Source: Methanobacterium sp. (GTDB lineage: Archaea; Methanobacteriota; Methanobacteria; Methanobacteriales; Methanobacteriaceae). Taken from it: a stretch of 23,676 nt of DNA. The stretch's first letter is position 1. Each line of letters opens with the position of its first letter. Below the pieces are notes generated by a model. It ran no database searches. It was not told where the DNA came from and saw only the letters and a program-made list of their open reading frames with translations. The position numbers were made by a program, and so were the translations under genes. The stretch spans positions 1 to 23,676 of the forward strand of contig JACWMK010000053.1 in NCBI GenBank assembly GCA_015661405.1, read 5' to 3'. Below are positions 1-8,507 of the stretch, piece by piece.

Positions 1-298
1 AAACTCTCACGACTGAGAATTGTAATGTTGAATAGATATAACAGGCTTACAGTTAAAGTCACTAGAATTAATGCTACAAAGACAAAAGTACTAATCCCAA
101 TAACACACCATTTTTAGGTAAACGTGATAATAACGATCCTGGTCTAAGTTGAATGTTCTCTTTGAAATGACCAGCGCGAAGCTCTCTTTTAATACTATTA
201 GTTGAAACGATAGTCACAATTAATGTAGTTAAAAATTAAGTAATTAATGTATCAGTCAGAATACTGGTTAAATCATTATATACATTAAAAAATGTTCA
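1..298 (-). pseudogene. Decayed membrane-protein gene, cut by the window edge
   Basis: The minus strand reads as broken coding sequence. One frame, closed by TGA at 296-298 and interrupted by an in-frame TAA at 236-238, gives a hydrophobic stretch followed by a basic, soluble-looking segment (STNSIKRELRAGHFKENIQL, then RPGSLLSRLPKNG) and stops at TAG 74-76. A second hydrophobic stretch (FVFVALILVTLTVSLLYLFN) continues in another frame to the window edge. One frameshift near 95-110 plus loss of one stop would join them into two membrane segments around a short loop. I do not recognise the family. No start codon or ribosome site could be assigned, and the 3' end lies outside the window. Positions 299-512 hold only AT-rich sequence. 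Confidence 0.5.
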
Positions 299-512
299 CG
301 AGGGAAGATATTAAATACTTATTATGGCATTAACTAATCCCTGTCAGCAAATATGAGATTGAATCGAACTCAAAATTATCATTAAACTCGATTTATATGT
401 TAAATCAAAAAAAATTTAATAAAGAAAATCTTAAAATACACAATTTGTAATTTTTTATACAACTATTTGTTTATACTAAAAAAAAGACTCGATAATCTAT
501 AAAAACTAGATA

Positions 513-815
513 TTAAAGTTTTAAATTAGATCTGATTTTGTTTAAACCGAATTCATCATCATCTTCTTCTTCTTTTACTTCAGCTGGTGCGGGGATATTG
601 ATGTTGACTAATACTTTATCGCCAATGGAGTGGATATTCTCATATAATACAAATTGCTTTTCACTGGATCCAAATAGGGAGAAGCCGCTTTTTTGTATTA
701 CTAATGATTCTACTCGGTTATTTTCATAATCCCATGTTACATCTTTTACTACACCCATTAGATTGCCTGAATCATCTATAACTTCTTTTCCTAGTAAATC
801 TTCAGCGATATTCAA
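513..815 (-). CDS. PRC-barrel domain protein
   Basis: This 100-residue soluble protein starts MNIAEDLLGKEVIDDSGNLM, the usual opening of archaeal PRC-barrel proteins (a small beta-barrel related to the PRC/RimM fold, common in methanogens). The barrel covers about residues 5-75, and a short acidic EEEDDDEF tail follows. The start is TTG at 813-815, set by an AGGAGTG ribosome site about 8 bases upstream. The domain usually mediates protein or RNA contacts; its partner here is unknown. It lies about 180 bases downstream of the histidine kinase on the same strand, so cotranscription is possible but not shown. No catalytic residues are expected. Identification of the fold is good; the specific role is unknown. 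Confidence 0.8.
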   Translation of the reverse strand: MNIAEDLLGKEVIDDSGNLMGVVKDVTWDYENNRVESLVIQKSGFSLFGSSEKQFVLYENIHSIGDKVLVNINIPAPAEVKEEEDDDEFGLNKIRSNLKL

Positions 816-996
816 TTTTTTTACACTCCTTTAATTATATATTTTCTATTCTATAGAATTTAAAAGACCTTTGTATTAATGTAAACCATAAATTATAGTT
901 CATTTCATTATATGATATGTTTTTGAAGCATAATAAAATTAATTATTACCTTAAATTAAAAAATTAATATTTTAAATAGACCTATTAGATTAATAG

Positions 997-2766
997 TTAT
1001 TTATTTAGTTTTTTAGGGATGGTGAAGTAGAAGGTTGAACCTTTTCCTGCTTCTGATTCTACCCAGATTCGTCCACCATGTCGTTCAATTATTTTTTTAC
1101 ATATGCTTAAACCGATGCCTGTTCCTTCAAATTCATCACGGGTATGCAATCTTTTAAACACTTGAAAAATCTGTTCCTGATAACGGGGGTCAATGCCTAT
1201 ACCATTATCATTGACTCCGAACGTCCATTCATCCTCTGATTTTTTTAAGAATATATTAACTAGTGGTGGTTCATCACCATGGAATTTAATTGCATTAGTT
1301 AATAAATTCTGGAGTACCTGCTGAATCTGTAAAGAATCACCCATTATTGAAGGTAAACTATCATGTGTAATCTGAGCATGATTAATGTTTATATATGGTT
1401 GTAAGTACGATAAAACACCATTTAAAGCAGTATCCATATCAAATAATATAAATTCTTTAGCTTGAGTATTAAACCTTGAGAATACTAATAAATCATCGAT
1501 TAAATCTTTCATACGATGAGCACCCTTAACAATAAAATTAATGTAATCATTGGCATCATCATCCAATTTATCTTTATAACGCTTCTCCAATAATTGAGTA
1601 AAACTGGAAACCATTCTTAATGGTTCCTGTAAGTCGTGTGATGCGACATATGCAAACTGCTCCAACTCCCTATTACTGACTTCTAACTTATCAACTAATT
1701 CTCGTAATTCATCTTGTTGATGCTGCAGCTCTTTATTAGTCATATGAAGCTCCTCAGTAGTAGATTGTAACTCTTCATTCGATGATTGAAGCTCCTCAGT
1801 AGTAGATTGTAATTCTTCATTTGAGGATTGTAGCTCTTCAGTTAACTGTTGTTCCTTCACTAACATGTCATTTTTTTGCTCTTCAGCTTTTTTACGCTCA
1901 GTTATATCGGTGATGAATGAATAATAATATTCAGGGTTACCCTCCACATCTAATGCAATATTCACTAGCAACTCAATGGGCACTCGCGAACCATCTTTTC
2001 GAATGTATTCCTTTACATAACGAGAGGGTTGCCCAGTGCGTTGGAGTTCATCTAATTTTTGCGTTTCCATTTCCCTCCACTCAAAAGGTGTGAGTTTAGT
2101 GGACCAATCAAGAGTATTTAACTCGATAGAAGAGTAGCCGGTGAGTTCTTCAAATGCGTGGTTGTGTAATCCTAATCGTCCATCAGGGTAGCCTATAGCG
2201 AAAGGTTGAGATGCTTGTTCGAGTATATTAGCTAGGAATTCCTTCTCATGTAATGTTTCACGCAGGGCTTCTTCTTTGTCATATGCAGCTGCCTTCATTC
2301 GGTTTCTGCGATAAAGTTCTGCCACGCTACTTATCATTATTCCAATAGCAGTAAAAAGTACTACTCCCAATTGATCTATTGGTGATTTAATTGATAATTG
2401 TCCTTGTGGAGGTAGAATCCAGATTCCGGCTAATAATACTGAAAAAATTGTAGCTACTAAGCCAGGGCCTAAGCCACCTATTAAAGCTACTATTATAATC
2501 GCAGGATAAAACAGGATGTATGTGGGTAGTCCGGGTCCAAACAATTTTGTCAATGCCATGTATAGTAAGAATGCCACTATCACCACAACTATAGCTGCAC
2601 CGTAGCGCACTGCTAAATTCAGCCATGGACGCGTATGGACTGCTTGCAAGAACATATTAAGTCGTGTATCATCATTGGAAATTTCAAATTCATCACTAGA
2701 TTGTTTTACTCGTTCCAATGATTTCTGCTTCTGTTCTTCATCAGATATTTCATCAGATTTAATCAT
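997..2766 (-). CDS. Membrane sensor histidine kinase (DUF4118-PAS-coiled coil-HisKA-HATPase)
   Basis: A 589-residue sensor kinase. After an acidic N-terminus, residues about 52-152 form four membrane helices of the DUF4118 (KdpD-like) type. Residues about 180-295 are a PAS domain ending YSFITDITERKKAEEQ. Residues about 300-375 are a heptad-rich coiled coil with repeated TEELQSSNEELQST units. The HisKA box is ASHDLQEPLR with phospho-acceptor His377. The ATPase domain follows with N box LLTNAIKF (about 488-495), G1 DNGIGID (about 520-526) and G2 GTGIGLS (about 548-554). All catalytic boxes look intact. No response regulator gene is adjacent; the only receiver protein in the window is the atypical one at 17760. 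A GGAG lies 13 bases before the ATG. The signal sensed is unknown. Confidence 0.93.
   Translation of the reverse strand: MIKSDEISDEEQKQKSLERVKQSSDEFEISNDDTRLNMFLQAVHTRPWLNLAVRYGAAIVVVIVAFLLYMALTKLFGPGLPTYILFYPAIIIVALIGGLGPGLVATIFSVLLAGIWILPPQGQLSIKSPIDQLGVVLFTAIGIMISSVAELYRRNRMKAAAYDKEEALRETLHEKEFLANILEQASQPFAIGYPDGRLGLHNHAFEELTGYSSIELNTLDWSTKLTPFEWREMETQKLDELQRTGQPSRYVKEYIRKDGSRVPIELLVNIALDVEGNPEYYYSFITDITERKKAEEQKNDMLVKEQQLTEELQSSNEELQSTTEELQSSNEELQSTTEELHMTNKELQHQQDELRELVDKLEVSNRELEQFAYVASHDLQEPLRMVSSFTQLLEKRYKDKLDDDANDYINFIVKGAHRMKDLIDDLLVFSRFNTQAKEFILFDMDTALNGVLSYLQPYININHAQITHDSLPSIMGDSLQIQQVLQNLLTNAIKFHGDEPPLVNIFLKKSEDEWTFGVNDNGIGIDPRYQEQIFQVFKRLHTRDEFEGTGIGLSICKKIIERHGGRIWVESEAGKGSTFYFTIPKKLNK
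1746..1829 (-). repeat. Two 42-base tandem repeats inside the kinase coiled coil
   Basis: Two units of exactly 42 bases (1746-1787 and 1788-1829) differ at only three positions and encode 14-residue coiled-coil units of the EELQSSNEELQSTT type. A partial third unit continues to about 1842. The repeat keeps the heptad register (14 = 2 x 7), so gain or loss of a unit would change linker length without breaking the helix. Confidence 0.85.
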
Positions 2767-3159
2767 AAAATTTTAAGACTCCATTAAAGATTTTAATTAG
2801 AGATTAGAAATAGAACGTTTAATTATAAATATTTTGTTTATTTAATTAAGGAATAATTAATTTATCAATAGAATTTAAAATCTTTAATATTTTATTAAGT
2901 CTTAACAACTGATAAGATTTATGATTGAAAACCTTACAGAGTCAACTACATAAAATAGATCTAAAACATTTGTTTATTAATTTAAACTGATTATATGGAT
3001 TATAAATGTTTAATGTGGCTTTAATTTATTTTTAAATAAGTATTGTATAATTTATGGATATAATTTTATTTAAAAATTTTATAATGATTAATAATGATAA
3101 ACTATTTATAGGAAAACTAACTAACTTAACATTATAATTGAAAAGGAGGGAAAAAAATA
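2767..3159. other. Divergent intergenic region between kinase and acs
   Basis: This 393-base AT-rich stretch separates the minus-strand kinase from plus-strand acs and must hold both promoters. TATA-like runs are present (for example near 3056-3080 and ATTTATA near 3106-3112), but AT-richness makes any single choice uncertain. A perfect AAGGAGG ribosome site lies at 3143-3149, before the acs ATG at 3160. I see no further open frame, repeat or RNA gene. Confidence 0.5.
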
Positions 3160-5061
3160 ATGACACATGAAACTGATGTTCTGCTCAACGAGAAAAGAAT
3201 TTTTGCACCTAAAGCAGAAACAATCGAAAGAGCTAATGTCAATGATTGGGAAGCAGAATTAGAGAAAGGAAAAGATCTAGAGAACTATTGGGCTGAAAAG
3301 GCTGAACAATTTGAATGGTTCCAAAAATGGGATAAAGTCTTAGATGATAGCAACAAACCATTCTATAAATGGTTTGTCAATGGTAAAATTAACTTAGCTT
3401 ACAATGCAGTGGATCGCTGGATTAAAACATCGAAAAGAAATCAGATAGCTATACTCTATGTAAACGAGCGAGGTGGCGAGAGAAAAATCACCTATTACGA
3501 ATTATACCGAGAAGTAAATAAATTCGCCAACGCTCTCAGAAATTTAGGAGTAAAAAAAGGTGATAGAGTATCCATGTACCTACCCATGTGTCCTGAACTC
3601 CTGGTCTCCATGTTAGCTTGCACTAAAATAGGTGCAATACACAATGTAGTATACTCTGGATTAAGTGTGGGGCCCTTTGTAGAAAGAATGAATGAATTAG
3701 AAGCAAAAATACTCATAACTGCTGATGGAACCTACCGGAGAGGTAAAATAATAGACCTTAAGAAAATAGCAGACGAAGGCCTACTACAATCACACACTAT
3801 TGAAACCGTAATTGTAGTAGAACATACTGATAATCCCATAGAAACCTCTGATTTAAGTGGTAGAGAAATATCCTATAATAGACTTATAGAAGGAGAATCC
3901 GCTGAATTCGAAGCTGAAGAAATGGATGCTGAAGACTTATTATTTGTATTATACACTTCAGGAAGTACAGGTAAACCTAAAGGAATTTTACACAGTACTG
4001 CAGGTTACATGGTTGGTGTCGCTACCACACTCAAGGATATATTTGATATTCACGATGATGATTTATGGTGGTGCACTGCGGATATTGGTTGGATAACTGG
4101 ACACAGTTATGTAATATATGCACCGTTACTAAATGGAACTACTACATTGGTATATGAAGGAGCACCGGATTATCCAGATCCCGGTGCGTGGTGGCGAATA
4201 GTGGAAAAATATGGTGTAACTAAATTCTATACTGCACCAACAGCCATCAGACACCTCATGAGATTCGGTAACCGGTATCCTAAAATACATGATACATCAT
4301 CTTTGAAAATATTAGGAACAGTCGGTGAACCCATCAACCCTGAAGCGTGGATGTGGCTTTACAAAAATATTGGAAAAGAAAAAATACCAATCATGGATAC
4401 CTGGTGGCAAACCGAAACAGGCATGCACCTCATATCACCATTACCCACTACTCCATTAAAACCCGGTTCAGCTACTAAACCTATACCCGGAGTAGAGGCT
4501 GATGTTGTTGATGAGAAAGGTAATCCCGTGCCTTTAGGTAAAGGTGGATTCCTAGTTATTAAAACACCCTGGCCGGCCATGTTCCGTGGTTTATATCATG
4601 ATGATGAAAGATTCATCAATACTTACTGGAAAGATTACCCGGGATATTATAATGCCGCGGATATGGCTCGTAAAGATGAAGACGGTTATTTCTGGCTATT
4701 GGGAAGATCCGATGATGTTTTAAAAATTGCAGGTCATAGGGTGGGAACTTCTGAGGTTGAATCGGCTTTTGTAAGTCATCCTGCTGTTGCAGAAGCGGCT
4801 GTTATTGGTAAATCAGATCCCGTTAAAGGTGAGGTTATAAAAGCCTTTTTAATACTTAGGGGAGGCTATGAACTTAAAACTGAACTTATTGAAGACTTGA
4901 AACGTCATGTTAGATATGAATTAGGTCCGGTAGCTGTTATAGGTGAATTAATTCAGGTGGATTCACTCCCTAAAACTCGAAGTGGGAAAATTATGAGAAG
5001 GGTTTTAAGAGCCAGAGAATTAGGTGAAGATGAAGGGGACATTTCTACTCTTGAAGAATGA
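3160..5061 (+). CDS. acs: Acetyl-CoA synthetase (AMP-forming acetate-CoA ligase)
   Basis: The protein has 633 residues, the normal length for Acs. It activates acetate with ATP and CoA to acetyl-CoA, AMP and pyrophosphate in the cytoplasm. ANL-superfamily motifs are intact: the P-loop-like YTSGSTGKPKG (about 264-275), WWQTETG (415-421) with the Trp that limits the acyl pocket in acetate enzymes, and GRSDDVLKIAGHRVG (from 515). PKTRSGKIMRR (from 604) carries the catalytic Lys610, which is the site acetylated in bacterial Acs. The ATG is fixed by a strong GGAGG site. A SatP-type acetate carrier follows 86 bases downstream, so the pair probably serves acetate uptake for biosynthesis, as in hydrogenotrophic methanogens that use acetate as carbon source. 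Substrate preference for acetate is inferred from length and the WWQTETG motif. Confidence 0.96.
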   Translation: MTHETDVLLNEKRIFAPKAETIERANVNDWEAELEKGKDLENYWAEKAEQFEWFQKWDKVLDDSNKPFYKWFVNGKINLAYNAVDRWIKTSKRNQIAILYVNERGGERKITYYELYREVNKFANALRNLGVKKGDRVSMYLPMCPELLVSMLACTKIGAIHNVVYSGLSVGPFVERMNELEAKILITADGTYRRGKIIDLKKIADEGLLQSHTIETVIVVEHTDNPIETSDLSGREISYNRLIEGESAEFEAEEMDAEDLLFVLYTSGSTGKPKGILHSTAGYMVGVATTLKDIFDIHDDDLWWCTADIGWITGHSYVIYAPLLNGTTTLVYEGAPDYPDPGAWWRIVEKYGVTKFYTAPTAIRHLMRFGNRYPKIHDTSSLKILGTVGEPINPEAWMWLYKNIGKEKIPIMDTWWQTETGMHLISPLPTTPLKPGSATKPIPGVEADVVDEKGNPVPLGKGGFLVIKTPWPAMFRGLYHDDERFINTYWKDYPGYYNAADMARKDEDGYFWLLGRSDDVLKIAGHRVGTSEVESAFVSHPAVAEAAVIGKSDPVKGEVIKAFLILRGGYELKTELIEDLKRHVRYELGPVAVIGELIQVDSLPKTRSGKIMRRVLRARELGEDEGDISTLEE

Positions 5062-5147
5062 AATTAAAATTTTTGGATTAAGAATTGATTCTAATAAATT
5101 AAAATAAAAATATGATTTAATTGAATTTAAATGGAGGTTTATAAATA

Positions 5148-5747
5148 ATGGTTGATGAAGAATATGCTACTATTACTATAAGTGGGAATAAGCTTTTAAA
5201 ACATACACAAGCTAATCCTGCTCCTCTAGGATTAGTTGCTTTTGGATTAACTACAGTCCTCTTGAATTTTTCTAATGCCGGATTTTTTGGTTTAAGTAGT
5301 ATGATATTAGCTATGGCATTAGCTTATGGTGGTACTGCACAGATTATCGCAGGTATAATGGAGTATCGCAATGGAAACACCTTCGCTACATTAGCATTTA
5401 GTTCATTCGGATTTTTCTGGTACTCCTTTGTCTTTTTGCTGGTATTACCTAAATTAAATTTAGCCGCCGCACCGAATTCCGCATCAATTGCTGCATATTT
5501 TGTAATGTGGGGTGTATTCACTGCTGTAATGTTTATAGCAACAATTAAAATAAGTCGTGGATTACAAGTGGTATTCTCTACATTAGCATTACTATTCTTT
5601 TTATTAGCAGTAGGCACAATAACTGGAAACAGTACCATAATCTTAATCGCTGGTTATGAGGGAATATTTGTTGGATTAAGTGCAATGTACGTAGGATTAG
5701 CTGAAGTTATAAATGAAACATATGGAAGAAAAGTTTTACCCACCTAA
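5148..5747 (+). CDS. GPR1/FUN34/YaaH (SatP) family acetate transporter
   Basis: The 199-residue integral membrane protein has six predicted helices. The family signature NPAPLGLVAFGLTT appears at about residues 23-36, where it is conserved across the acetate uptake/transporter (AceTr) family. The family moves acetate (or succinate) with protons across the cytoplasmic membrane. GGAGGT sits 9 bases before the ATG. Position directly behind acs supports acetate import as the role and a shared transcript; a strong terminator candidate follows at 5828-5855. The length is typical and no lesions are seen. Direction and exact substrate are inferred. Confidence 0.93.
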   Translation: MVDEEYATITISGNKLLKHTQANPAPLGLVAFGLTTVLLNFSNAGFFGLSSMILAMALAYGGTAQIIAGIMEYRNGNTFATLAFSSFGFFWYSFVFLLVLPKLNLAAAPNSASIAAYFVMWGVFTAVMFIATIKISRGLQVVFSTLALLFFLLAVGTITGNSTIILIAGYEGIFVGLSAMYVGLAEVINETYGRKVLPT

Positions 5748-5770
5748 TATTATTTTTGAATAGGTAAACA

Positions 5771-5801
5771 ATCAATGGTTCATACATAATGAATCATTGA
5801 T
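5771..5801 (+). other. 13-bp-arm hairpin downstream of the transporter
   Basis: ATCAATGGTTCAT (5771-5783) and ATGAATCATTGAT (5789-5801) pair with a single mismatch (G opposite T in DNA terms, tolerated as wobble in RNA on one strand) around a 5-base loop. It lies between the transporter stop and the terminator at 5828 and could stabilise the acs-transporter mRNA end or assist termination. Confidence 0.5.
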
Positions 5802-5827
5802 CTAAATAGTTTTATTAGTTCAATTTA

Positions 5828-5855
5828 GGGATTATTTAAATCCCATTTTTTTTTT
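5828..5855 (+). terminator. Hairpin plus T-tract terminator of the acetate module
   Basis: GGGATT (5828-5833) pairs perfectly with AATCCC (5839-5844) around a 5-base loop and is followed by ten T residues (5846-5855). This looks like an intrinsic terminator; archaeal termination itself needs mainly the T-run. It lies in the short gap before the convergent TetR gene and would shield it from antisense transcription. Confidence 0.7.
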
Positions 5856-6456
5856 AAATGTTTAATTTTAGTTTACTTACAAGACCCTTTAAGAATAATG
5901 AATGAACTTCCATAAAAAGCTCGGGGTTATTCCCAAATTTTGTTATAACTGATGGATTATTGTTAAAGTAGTATTGGAAAATTTCTATATAGATAGCTAT
6001 TGCATTTGTAGAAACTGAATCATCAATTATATCATCTTTTTTCCCTTCTTCAACAAAATTAACTATTAAATTCTTAATTTTTTCTCGTTTTTCTAGTATA
6101 TATTTATTAACAAATGTATCATTTGCTACAGATTCCAGTAAAAATTGCATGGAAGATCTTTTAACGACATCAACCATAGATAATAGTAATTTTTCCAATT
6201 TAAGCTCTATATAATCCGTGCTTTCTAAAATATTTGATATTTCAAGGTAATAATCATCCATTAGTTTGATTAATAATTCCTGTTTTAGGTTTTCTTTACT
6301 TTTAAAGTAATTATATATGGATACTTGTGAAACAGAGGCTTTATCAGCTATCTCAGCAACGGTAACCTTTCTATATCCATATTGTTTAAACAATGTTAAG
6401 GCTGCAATTAATATAGAATTTTTCTTTTTTAGGCGCCTTTTTTCAAATCCATTCAT
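5854..6456 (-). CDS. TetR/AcrR family transcriptional regulator
   Basis: The protein has 200 residues from the preferred start at 6454-6456, chosen because GAGG at 6466-6469 sits 9 bases upstream; an ATG seven codons earlier (6475-6477) has no such site. Residues about 11-57 form the N-terminal TetR helix-turn-helix, with ILIAALTLFKQYGYRKVTVA and the recognition helix around SVSQVSIYNYFKSKENL. The rest is an all-helical ligand and dimer domain. It is divergent from the two NTF2-like genes at 6642-8005 with a 185-base shared promoter region, so it is the likely repressor of that pair. I saw no convincing long palindrome in the gap. The inducer is unknown. Confidence 0.9.
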   Translation of the reverse strand: MNGFEKRRLKKKNSILIAALTLFKQYGYRKVTVAEIADKASVSQVSIYNYFKSKENLKQELLIKLMDDYYLEISNILESTDYIELKLEKLLLSMVDVVKRSSMQFLLESVANDTFVNKYILEKREKIKNLIVNFVEEGKKDDIIDDSVSTNAIAIYIEIFQYYFNNNPSVITKFGNNPELFMEVHSLFLKGLVSKLKLNI

Positions 6457-6641
6457 TAAAAAAAACCTCAAAATCATGTTAATGAAAAATAATCTTTTTA
6501 TATTAAGTTTATTCTTTAATTAAAATTATATTTTTGTAATATATTAAATTAGTTCCTATAAAAAATAAATAAAGTTTTATACAATATGAAATATAATAAT
6601 AAATTAATTACATAATTATTAATAAAAGAGGTGTAAAAAAA

Positions 6642-7073
6642 ATGGCTGATATAAAATATAATGATCTTGAAGAAGGTTCAACTGTTACTCCTTTTTCTAC
6701 GTTTTTTTGGGCAGCTTGGAAGGATGATTGGGATACCGCTGAAGCTCAGTTTGCTGATGAACTTGAATGGATTATGATGCCTAATAATCAGATACGCAAA
6801 GGGAAGGAGAATGTCATACCATTTCTTAAAGCCTCAAAGTATGCTTCTCAAAAAGAACCAGAAGTCATACTCAATACAGCATGTAAGGAATGGGGTATTT
6901 GGGAGTATTGGAATATTGGTACTATCACTGAAGATATTGTAGAGTTCGCTAAGCAATCAAATTGGCCTTTCCCAGATGACATTAGCTCTATAGTTAGCAA
7001 GAAATATAAAGTGCCGGTTTGCTTCATATATCACATAAATGTTAATGGTAAAATTGACTTACTCCGGGAATAA
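6642..7073 (+). CDS. NTF2/SnoaL-like protein, C-terminus cut by a TAA
   Basis: The 143-residue protein looks like an NTF2-like (SnoaL) cone fold: a helical start (STFFWAAWKDDWDTAEAQFA), a DELEWIMMPNNQIRKGKENV strand and helix, then strands ending KIDLLRE. NTF2-like proteins typically end with a strand of the form LREYFD. Here the Tyr position is TAA (7071-7073), and the same frame continues LDVGSVITQFK to TGA at 7107-7109. The next gene's own second domain reads KLREYFDMQTIV at this place, so the TAA looks like a recent nonsense change that removes about 12 residues. The fold may survive, since the loss is terminal. GAGGTG lies 7 bases before the ATG. It is probably regulated by the divergent TetR gene. 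The family includes cyclases, isomerases and ligand binders; the activity is unknown. Confidence 0.8.
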   Translation: MADIKYNDLEEGSTVTPFSTFFWAAWKDDWDTAEAQFADELEWIMMPNNQIRKGKENVIPFLKASKYASQKEPEVILNTACKEWGIWEYWNIGTITEDIVEFAKQSNWPFPDDISSIVSKKYKVPVCFIYHINVNGKIDLLRE

Positions 7074-7126
7074 TTAGACGTTGGAAGCGTCATTACTCAA
7101 TTCAAATGAAAGGAGATTATATAAAA

Positions 7127-8005
7127 ATGACACCTAAAGAAACAGTTATTAATTATTGGCGTGCTTGGTCAGAGCATAACTTGGATGATTTACTCTCTTT
7201 ACTTGCTCCTGATTTTATATCTCGAAGTTCTCTTAGTCAAAGACGCGCTGCCAACAAAGATATGATTACTAAAGGATTTGAAATTTTTGATAAAGCTCTT
7301 CCTGACTTAAAAGAAGAAGTTATCAGCATTACTGCTGAAGGGGATAGAGTAGTAAGTGAAGTGATTGAAACAGCCACATTCACCGGTCCTATGGAATTGC
7401 CAACTGGAGTTATAGCACCTACGAACCGATCATATAAAATCCATGTCGCATCTTTCTTCCGTATAAATTCACAAGGATTAATTGTAGAGCAAATAACATA
7501 TTGGGATACAACTAGTATTTTTAAACAAATCGGAATTGATCCTCAATTGTTTACCCCTAATACCGAGCCAAGTATTACTGATGTTGTTCAGGAATTTACT
7601 CGATGTATGGGTACAGATGACATAGATGGTATAATGAAACTTTTCACCGAGGACAGTGAATGGATCCTAATGGCTACAGGTGAAACATTCCATGGTATAG
7701 ATCAAATTAAAGAACTTGCGACAAGATCGGTTAATGCTAGGAATCATAAAGGTGAACGTGGAATCCACCCGTTTGATGTATTCACTAATAATGAAGGTAC
7801 TAGATTATGCTGGGAGTACGTTCATACTGCAATAGTCACGGAAGACTGGCCTGCTTCAAAAGATAGACCCACTCCGGGGTCAGAGTTTAAGTTATCTATT
7901 GTGTTAGTGTGTGAGATTCAAAACAATAAAATAATGAAGTTAAGAGAGTACTTTGACATGCAGACAATTGTCGAACCAGGGGTCAAGCATCATTTGTACT
8001 CCTAA
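7127..8005 (+). CDS. Protein with two tandem NTF2/SnoaL-like domains
   Basis: The protein has 292 residues from ATG 7127, preferred because AAAGGAG at 7109-7115 precedes it; the upstream ATG at 7106 overlaps that ribosome site. Residues about 5-143 resemble the SnoaL polyketide-cyclase/ester-cyclase type (VINYWRAWSEHNLDDLLSLL, then the YKIHVASFFRINSQGLIVEQ and YWDTTSIFKQIGI strands). Residues about 150-285 form a second NTF2-like domain with the FTRCMGTDDIDGIMKLFTED start and KLREYFDMQTIVEP end, closest in style to the gene just upstream. Two such folds could pair within one chain, since NTF2-like proteins usually dimerise. It forms an apparent operon with 6642 and is divergent from the TetR regulator. 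No substrate can be assigned. Confidence 0.85.
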   Translation: MTPKETVINYWRAWSEHNLDDLLSLLAPDFISRSSLSQRRAANKDMITKGFEIFDKALPDLKEEVISITAEGDRVVSEVIETATFTGPMELPTGVIAPTNRSYKIHVASFFRINSQGLIVEQITYWDTTSIFKQIGIDPQLFTPNTEPSITDVVQEFTRCMGTDDIDGIMKLFTEDSEWILMATGETFHGIDQIKELATRSVNARNHKGERGIHPFDVFTNNEGTRLCWEYVHTAIVTEDWPASKDRPTPGSEFKLSIVLVCEIQNNKIMKLREYFDMQTIVEPGVKHHLYS

Positions 8006-8039
8006 AAAAAATTATAATTTTATAAACAATTAATGAAAC

Positions 8040-8083
8040 AGTTCATGGTGGGCAAATGAACTTTCCGGTTTCCTCATTTTTTT
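8040..8083 (+). terminator. Possible terminator after the NTF2-like pair
   Basis: AGTTCAT (8040-8046) pairs with ATGAACT (8056-8062), and a T-run follows at 8077-8083, 15 bases beyond the stem. It is in the right place to end the NTF2-like transcript, though the stem-to-T distance is longer than ideal. The gap to the next gene (8006-8237) shows nothing else. Confidence 0.35.
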
Positions 8084-8237
8084 ATAATACTTAAAAACTT
8101 TTTTTTTATTCCATTTTATTTTTTAAGCATTCAAACCTCAAATACTCATATTTACTGTTACTCCATCATTAGAAACCCTTAATTCTTACAGATAAATTAG
8201 TTTTTTTAACTGTTCAATTAAAGTTGAATTTTATTTT

Positions 8238-8426
8238 TTATAATTCCCATTCTAACAAATAATTAATGCTTAATATCATGGGTATTAATATTGCTATTAT
8301 TTCAATAATAGTGGCTATAATGATTATATTTGTACCATATAAGTAAAAGGCATAATTTATTATGGATATAACAATGGTTATATTAATAAATGTAATTAGG
8401 ATCAACCTTCTAGATGTCGCAATCAT
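8238..8426 (-). CDS. Small two-helix membrane protein
   Basis: The 62-residue protein is almost entirely hydrophobic, with two membrane helices (about residues 8-29 and 32-54) and a short basic N-terminus (MIATSRR), which predicts an inside N-terminus. GAAGGTAG sits 8 bases before the ATG, which supports real translation. It lies 81 bases downstream of the damaged membrane-protein gene at 8508-9150 on the same strand and may share its transcript. Family not recognised. Confidence 0.55.
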   Translation of the reverse strand: MIATSRRLILITFINITIVISIINYAFYLYGTNIIIIATIIEIIAILIPMILSINYLLEWEL

Positions 8427-8507
8427 TTAATACTACCTTCTTCTATGTATAATTAAAAAAATCGGATTTATTCTCAATAATAATGTAATGTGGATTTAAT
8501 TAAAACT

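Noticed and set aside
538..729. Plus-strand frame over the PRC-barrel gene
   Set aside because: Low-complexity Ser run is the antisense of the acidic tail of the PRC-barrel protein; no ribosome site.
7071..7073. Pyrrolysine-type readthrough of the stop in the NTF2-like gene
   Set aside because: Pyrrolysine uses TAG; this stop is TAA, so a nonsense change or ordinary end is more likely.
8040..8062. AGTTCAT...ATGAACT repeat as another site for the MarR at 22054
   Set aside because: Half-sites resemble that operator, but the spacing is 11 rather than 6 and it lies after a gene end, so a hairpin terminator is simpler.
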